A stretch of DNA of 64,000 nucleotides from Amaranthus tricolor (Eukaryota > Streptophyta > Magnoliopsida > Caryophyllales > Amaranthaceae). Numbering within the stretch: position 1 is the first letter of the stretch; every line of letters starts with the position of its first letter. A model generated the notes under the pieces. The model searched no databases. It saw only the letters and a list, made by a program, of their open reading frames with translations, and was not told where the DNA came from. Below, piece after piece: positions 61,964 through 64,000 of the stretch. Location: assembly GCF_026212465.1 (NCBI RefSeq), contig NC_080059.1, positions 24,133,292-24,197,291 on the forward strand, in the 5' to 3' direction. The position numbers were made by a program, and so were the translations under genes.

Positions 61964-64000
61964 TCCTTGTTCATTCTTCATCGTTCATTCGTCATTGATC
62001 ATTGATCCTTGTTCATTCTTCATCGTTCATTCGTCATTGATCATTGATCCTTGTTCATTCTTCATCGTTCATTCGTCATTGACCATTAATCCTTGTTCAT
62101 TCTTCATCGTTCATTCTTCATTGATTATTGATCCTTTTTCATTCTTCATCGTTCATTCGTCATTGACCATTAATCCTTGTTCATTCTTCATTGATCATTG
62201 ATCCTTGTTCATTCTTCATCGTTCATTCTTCTTTGATCATTGATCCTTGTTCATTCTTCATCGTTCATTCTTCATTGATCATTGATCCTTGTTCATTCTT
62301 CATCGTTCATTCGTCATTGACCATTAATCCTTGTTCATTCTTCATCGTTCATTCTTCATTGATAATTGTTCCTTGTTCATTCTTCGTCGTTCATTCTTCA
62401 TTGAGAATTGATCCTTGTTCATTCTTCATCGTTCATTCGACATTGACCATTAATCCTTGTTCATTCTTCATCGTTCATTCTTCATTGATCATTGTTCCTT
62501 GTTCATTCTTCATCGTTCATTCTTCATTGAGAATTGATCCTTGTTCATTCTTCATCGTTCATTCTTCATTGATCATTGATCCTTGTTCATTCTTCATCGT
62601 TCATTCTTCATTGATCATTGATTGATCATTGATCCTTGTTCATTCTTCATCGTTCATTCGTCGTTGACCATTAATGCTTGTTCATTCTTCATCGTTCATT
62701 CTTCATTGATCATTGATCCTTGTTCATTCCTCATCGTTCATTCTTCATTGATCATTGATCCTTGTTCAATCTTCATCGTTCATTCGTCATTGACCATTAA
62801 TCCTTGTTCATTATTCATCGTTCATTCTTCATTGATCATTGTTCCTTGTTCATTCTTCATCGTTCATTCTTCATTGAGAATTGATCCTTGTTCATTCTTC
62901 ATCGTTCATTCTTCATTGATCATTGATCCTTGTTCATTCTTCATCGTTTATTCTTCATTGATCATTGATCCTTGTTCATTCTTCATCGTTCATTCTTCAT
63001 TGATCATTGATCTTTTTTCATTCTTCATTGATCATTGATCCTTGTTCATTCTTCATCGTTCATTCTTCATTGATCATTGATCCTTGTTCATTCTTCATCG
63101 TTCATTCGTCATTGACCATTAATGCTTGTTCATTCTTCATCGTTCATTCTTCATTGATCATTGATCCTTGTTCATTCTTCATCGTTCATTCGTCATTGAT
63201 CATTGATCCTTGTTCATTCTTCATCGTTCATTCGTCATTGACCATTAATCCTTGTTCATTCTTCATCGTTCATTCTTCATTGATCATTGATCATTGTTCA
63301 TTCTTCATCGTTCATTAGTCATTGACCATTAATCCTTGTTCATTCTTCCTTGTTTATTCTTCATTGATCATTGATCCTTGATCATTCTTCATCGTTCATT
63401 CTTCTTTGATCATTGATCCTTGTTCATTCTTCATTGATCATTGATCCTTGTTCATTCTTCATCGTTCATTTGTAATTGATCATTGATCCTTGTTCATTCT
63501 TCATCGTTCATTCGTCATTGATCATTGATCCTTGTTCATTCTTCATCGTTCATTCGTCATTAACCATTAATCCTTGTTCATTCTTCATCGTTCATTCTTC
63601 ATTGATCATTGATCCATGTTCATTCTTCATCGTTCATTCGTCATTGACCATTAATCCTTGTTCATTCTTCATCGTTCATTCTTCATTGATCATTGATCCT
63701 TGTTCATTCTTCATCGTTCATTCTTCTTTGATCATAGATCCTTGTTCATTCTTCATTGATCATTGATCCTTGTTCATTCTTCATCGTTCATTCGTCATTG
63801 ATCATTGATCCTTGTTCATTCTTCACCGTTCATTCGTCATTGATCATTGATCCTTGTTCATTCTTCATCGTTCATTCGTCATTGACCATTAATCCTTGTT
63901 CATTCTTCATCGTTCATTCTTCATTGATTATTGATCCTTGTTCATTCTTCATCGTTCATTCGTCATTGACCATTAATCCTTGTTCATTCTTCATCGTTCA

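Larger units (their letters stand above)
34036..64000. repeat. 42-bp minisatellite array, about 30 kb
   Basis: About 700 head-to-tail copies of a 42-bp unit running off the right edge. A typical unit is 34,353-34,394, starting TTCATTCTTCATCG and ending GATCCTTG. Variation is concentrated in the second half of the unit: CGTCATTGATCATTGATCC, CTTCATTGATCATTGATCC, GTCATTGACCATTAATCC, CATTAACCATTAATCC, CATTGAGAATTGATCC, CATTGATCATTGTTCC, CCATTAATGC and CTTTGATCATAGATCC. These types recur in ordered groups, not at random. The plus strand is about 50% T and 24% C in a typical unit. One plus frame has no stop, giving long spurious frames with a 14-residue period (core CSFFIVHSSLIIDP); the minus strand is closed. 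Apart from array variants I saw nothing else in this stretch. Origin and function are unknown. Confidence 0.97.

Noticed and set aside
34056..63766. Some sixty plus-strand ORFs of about 70-440 codons in the minisatellite
   Set aside because: All are the same 14-residue repeat produced by the 42-bp unit; starts and ends are set by unit-length changes, and no start context, unique domain or codon constraint is visible.
34036..64000. Possible CRISPR array
   Set aside because: There are no unique spacers; repeat and 'spacer' parts are both low-complexity variants of one heptamer, and the context is plant-like.
34036..64000. Telomeric or telomere-derived repeat because of the 7-bp step
   Set aside because: The heptamer TTCATTN lacks the G-run of plant TTTAGGG and is far more diverged than telomeric DNA.
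1..64000. Claim that this is the functional centromere
   Set aside because: Monomer length and HOR structure are suggestive only; CENH3 occupancy cannot be inferred from sequence, and pericentromeric or interstitial heterochromatin would look the same.

Overview
This 64-kb window is almost entirely tandem-repeat DNA from a flowering-plant nuclear genome, probably centromeric, pericentromeric or other constitutive heterochromatin. Three observations point to a plant: a long satellite with nucleosome-sized monomers (about 168-170 bp), an initiator-tRNA-Met primer binding site, and an ORF that looks like the movement-protein/capsid part of an endogenous plant pararetrovirus (Caulimoviridae-like). 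I could not identify the species from the repeats. No ordinary host gene, tRNA, rRNA or CRISPR array is visible.

Layout. (1) Positions 1-31,596 hold an AT-rich satellite of roughly 187 diverged monomers in one orientation. They are organised into higher-order repeats (HORs) of 13 (about 2,194 bp), 16 (about 2,702 bp) and 17 (about 2,865 bp) monomers. The HORs are most regular from about 8.2 to 18.1 kb, where a diagnostic HindIII-containing monomer recurs every 10 then 6 monomers. Single-base indels are frequent before about 22 kb and scarcer after it. (2) Positions 31,597 to about 34,035 hold a truncated retroelement on the minus strand. It has a tRNA-iMet primer binding site, a leader of about 185 nt with a 6-codon upstream ORF ending in a TAATG overlap, and an open frame with a 30K-type movement-protein domain and the start of a capsid/Gag-like region. 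The frame is cut at the satellite junction and runs 22 codons into satellite. No zinc knuckle, protease, reverse transcriptase or RNase H remains. (3) Positions 34,036-64,000 hold a second, unrelated array of about 700 copies of a 42-bp minisatellite, itself six diverged 7-bp steps (TTCATTN). It is punctuated by about 50 units of 28 bp and reshaped by nested segmental duplications of 0.7 to 5 kb.

The many plus-strand ORFs in the minisatellite arise because 42 is a multiple of 3 and the unit lacks stops in one frame. They end wherever a 28-bp unit shifts the frame, and I do not annotate them as genes. The only credible protein-coding sequence is the broken pararetroviral ORF. The most informative signals are structural: the retroelement lying exactly between two unrelated arrays, the heptameric origin of the minisatellite, the 10+6 HOR, and duplication distances that add up exactly (2,702 = 2,194 + 508; 1,701 = 1,694 + 7). 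I saw no sign of a new enzymatic or defence system.
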